DNA of 64,000 bases from Flavobacterium gilvum (GTDB lineage Bacteria > Bacteroidota > Bacteroidia > Flavobacteriales > Flavobacteriaceae). The position numbers were made by a program, and so were the translations under genes. Position 1 is the stretch's first letter. Each line of letters opens with the position of its first letter. Location: assembly GCF_001761465.1 (NCBI RefSeq), contig NZ_CP017479.1, positions 1,054,001 to 1,118,000 of the forward strand. Direction: 5' to 3'. Positions 63,692 to 64,000 of this stretch are shown here, piece by piece. The notes below the pieces were generated by a model. That model did not search any database and was not told the origin of the DNA. It worked only from the letters and a program-made list of their open reading frames with translations.

Positions 63692-64000
63692 ATGTTAAAG
63701 CAAAAATTACTTCCGTACTTAGCCTTGGTCTTATTTACACTAGTAGCGTGTGAAAAAGAAAATTTACAAAACGAGAATTCTCCAGAACAAAGCACAGATC
63801 AGCCCTCAAAAGCCAAAATCGATAACTTATCCATGGATGAATTGTCCAAAGACAAACAATTTGAAGAAATCTCAGGTGTTTTTAAGCTTCATGAAACATT
63901 TGAAACAGCCAAAAAAGCCGTTACCAAAAAAGGAGCATTGGACAAGGACGATTTTGTAATCGATTTTTCTTCGGGTAACAAAATGGAGTCCAAAGTTGGT
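63692..64000 (+). CDS. Putative lipoprotein, cut by the end of the window
   Basis: First 103 residues of an open frame. The signal MLKQKLLPYLALVLFTL with lipobox LVAC (Cys20) predicts a lipid anchor. The next 40 residues are Ser/Gln/Glu/Asn-rich and flexible, then a helical part starts (MDELSKDKQFEEISGVFKLH). No family can be named from this part. Any role in the gliding locus is only by location. Confidence 0.8.
   Translation, partial: MLKQKLLPYLALVLFTLVACEKENLQNENSPEQSTDQPSKAKIDNLSMDELSKDKQFEEISGVFKLHETFETAKKAVTKKGALDKDDFVIDFSSGNKMESKVG

Noticed and set aside
63750..63959. 69-codon frame at the window end
   Set aside because: It is a shadow of the lipoprotein frame starting at 63692, which has a proper lipobox.
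1..64000. Search by eye for tRNA and rRNA genes
   Set aside because: No typical TTCGANNCC arm with matching acceptor ends was found.

Overview
The window is a piece of chromosome from a Flavobacterium-like member of the Bacteroidetes. The evidence is low G+C throughout, promoters of the Bacteroidetes type (TTTG, then TAnnTTTG), genes without Shine-Dalgarno sequences, and several proteins of the type IX secretion system (T9SS) and gliding motility. There are 42 protein genes that I can support, two of them cut by the window ends. I saw no rRNA, tRNA, CRISPR array, prophage or transposase.

Layout. 1-5.2 kb: two tandem, near-identical hybrid sensor kinases (PAS, kinase, receiver, HPt), the first only as its 3' end. 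5.2-9.6 kb: a bacilliredoxin, an MscS-type channel and an outer-membrane barrel. 9.6-17.8 kb: a metal block, with an Nramp transporter fused to a universal stress domain, a DtxR/MntR-type repressor, FeoA-FeoB with a 40-residue FeoB-associated protein, and a copper chaperone of the SCO family. A palindrome between the barrel gene and the Nramp gene is a good candidate operator for the repressor. 18-26.8 kb: peptidases of families M13, S9 and M28, an EamA exporter, a YeeZ-like dehydrogenase and a zinc-ribbon protein. 27-35.5 kb: a methyltransferase flanked by inverted repeats, a small SSB, a Cys/Lys-rich small protein, ferritin, SerRS, a zincin-like lipoprotein, a TPR protein and a two-gene nucleotidyltransferase pair. 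35.6-41 kb: housekeeping genes rsmA, mgtE, proC, a thioesterase, DoxX and holB.

41.4-64 kb is the most distinctive part. It is a surface-adhesin and gliding locus with a small secreted protein, a beta-helix protein, then four genes in the order T9SS cargo with type B C-terminal domain, long PorP-like protein, giant SprB-type adhesin (about 4660 residues, about 40 repeats) and a PorP/SprF-family protein. This order matches sprC-sprD-sprB-sprF of F. johnsoniae. The long PorP-like protein carries an Ala/Lys helix of about 390 residues and a C-terminal SPOR-like region, which looks like a built-in tether from the outer membrane into the periplasm.

Between genes lie many small palindromic or snap-back elements of several families. 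One is read in frame inside a protein, one forms the whole leader of a gene, and two flank a methyltransferase. They appear to be a main source of variation in this genome.
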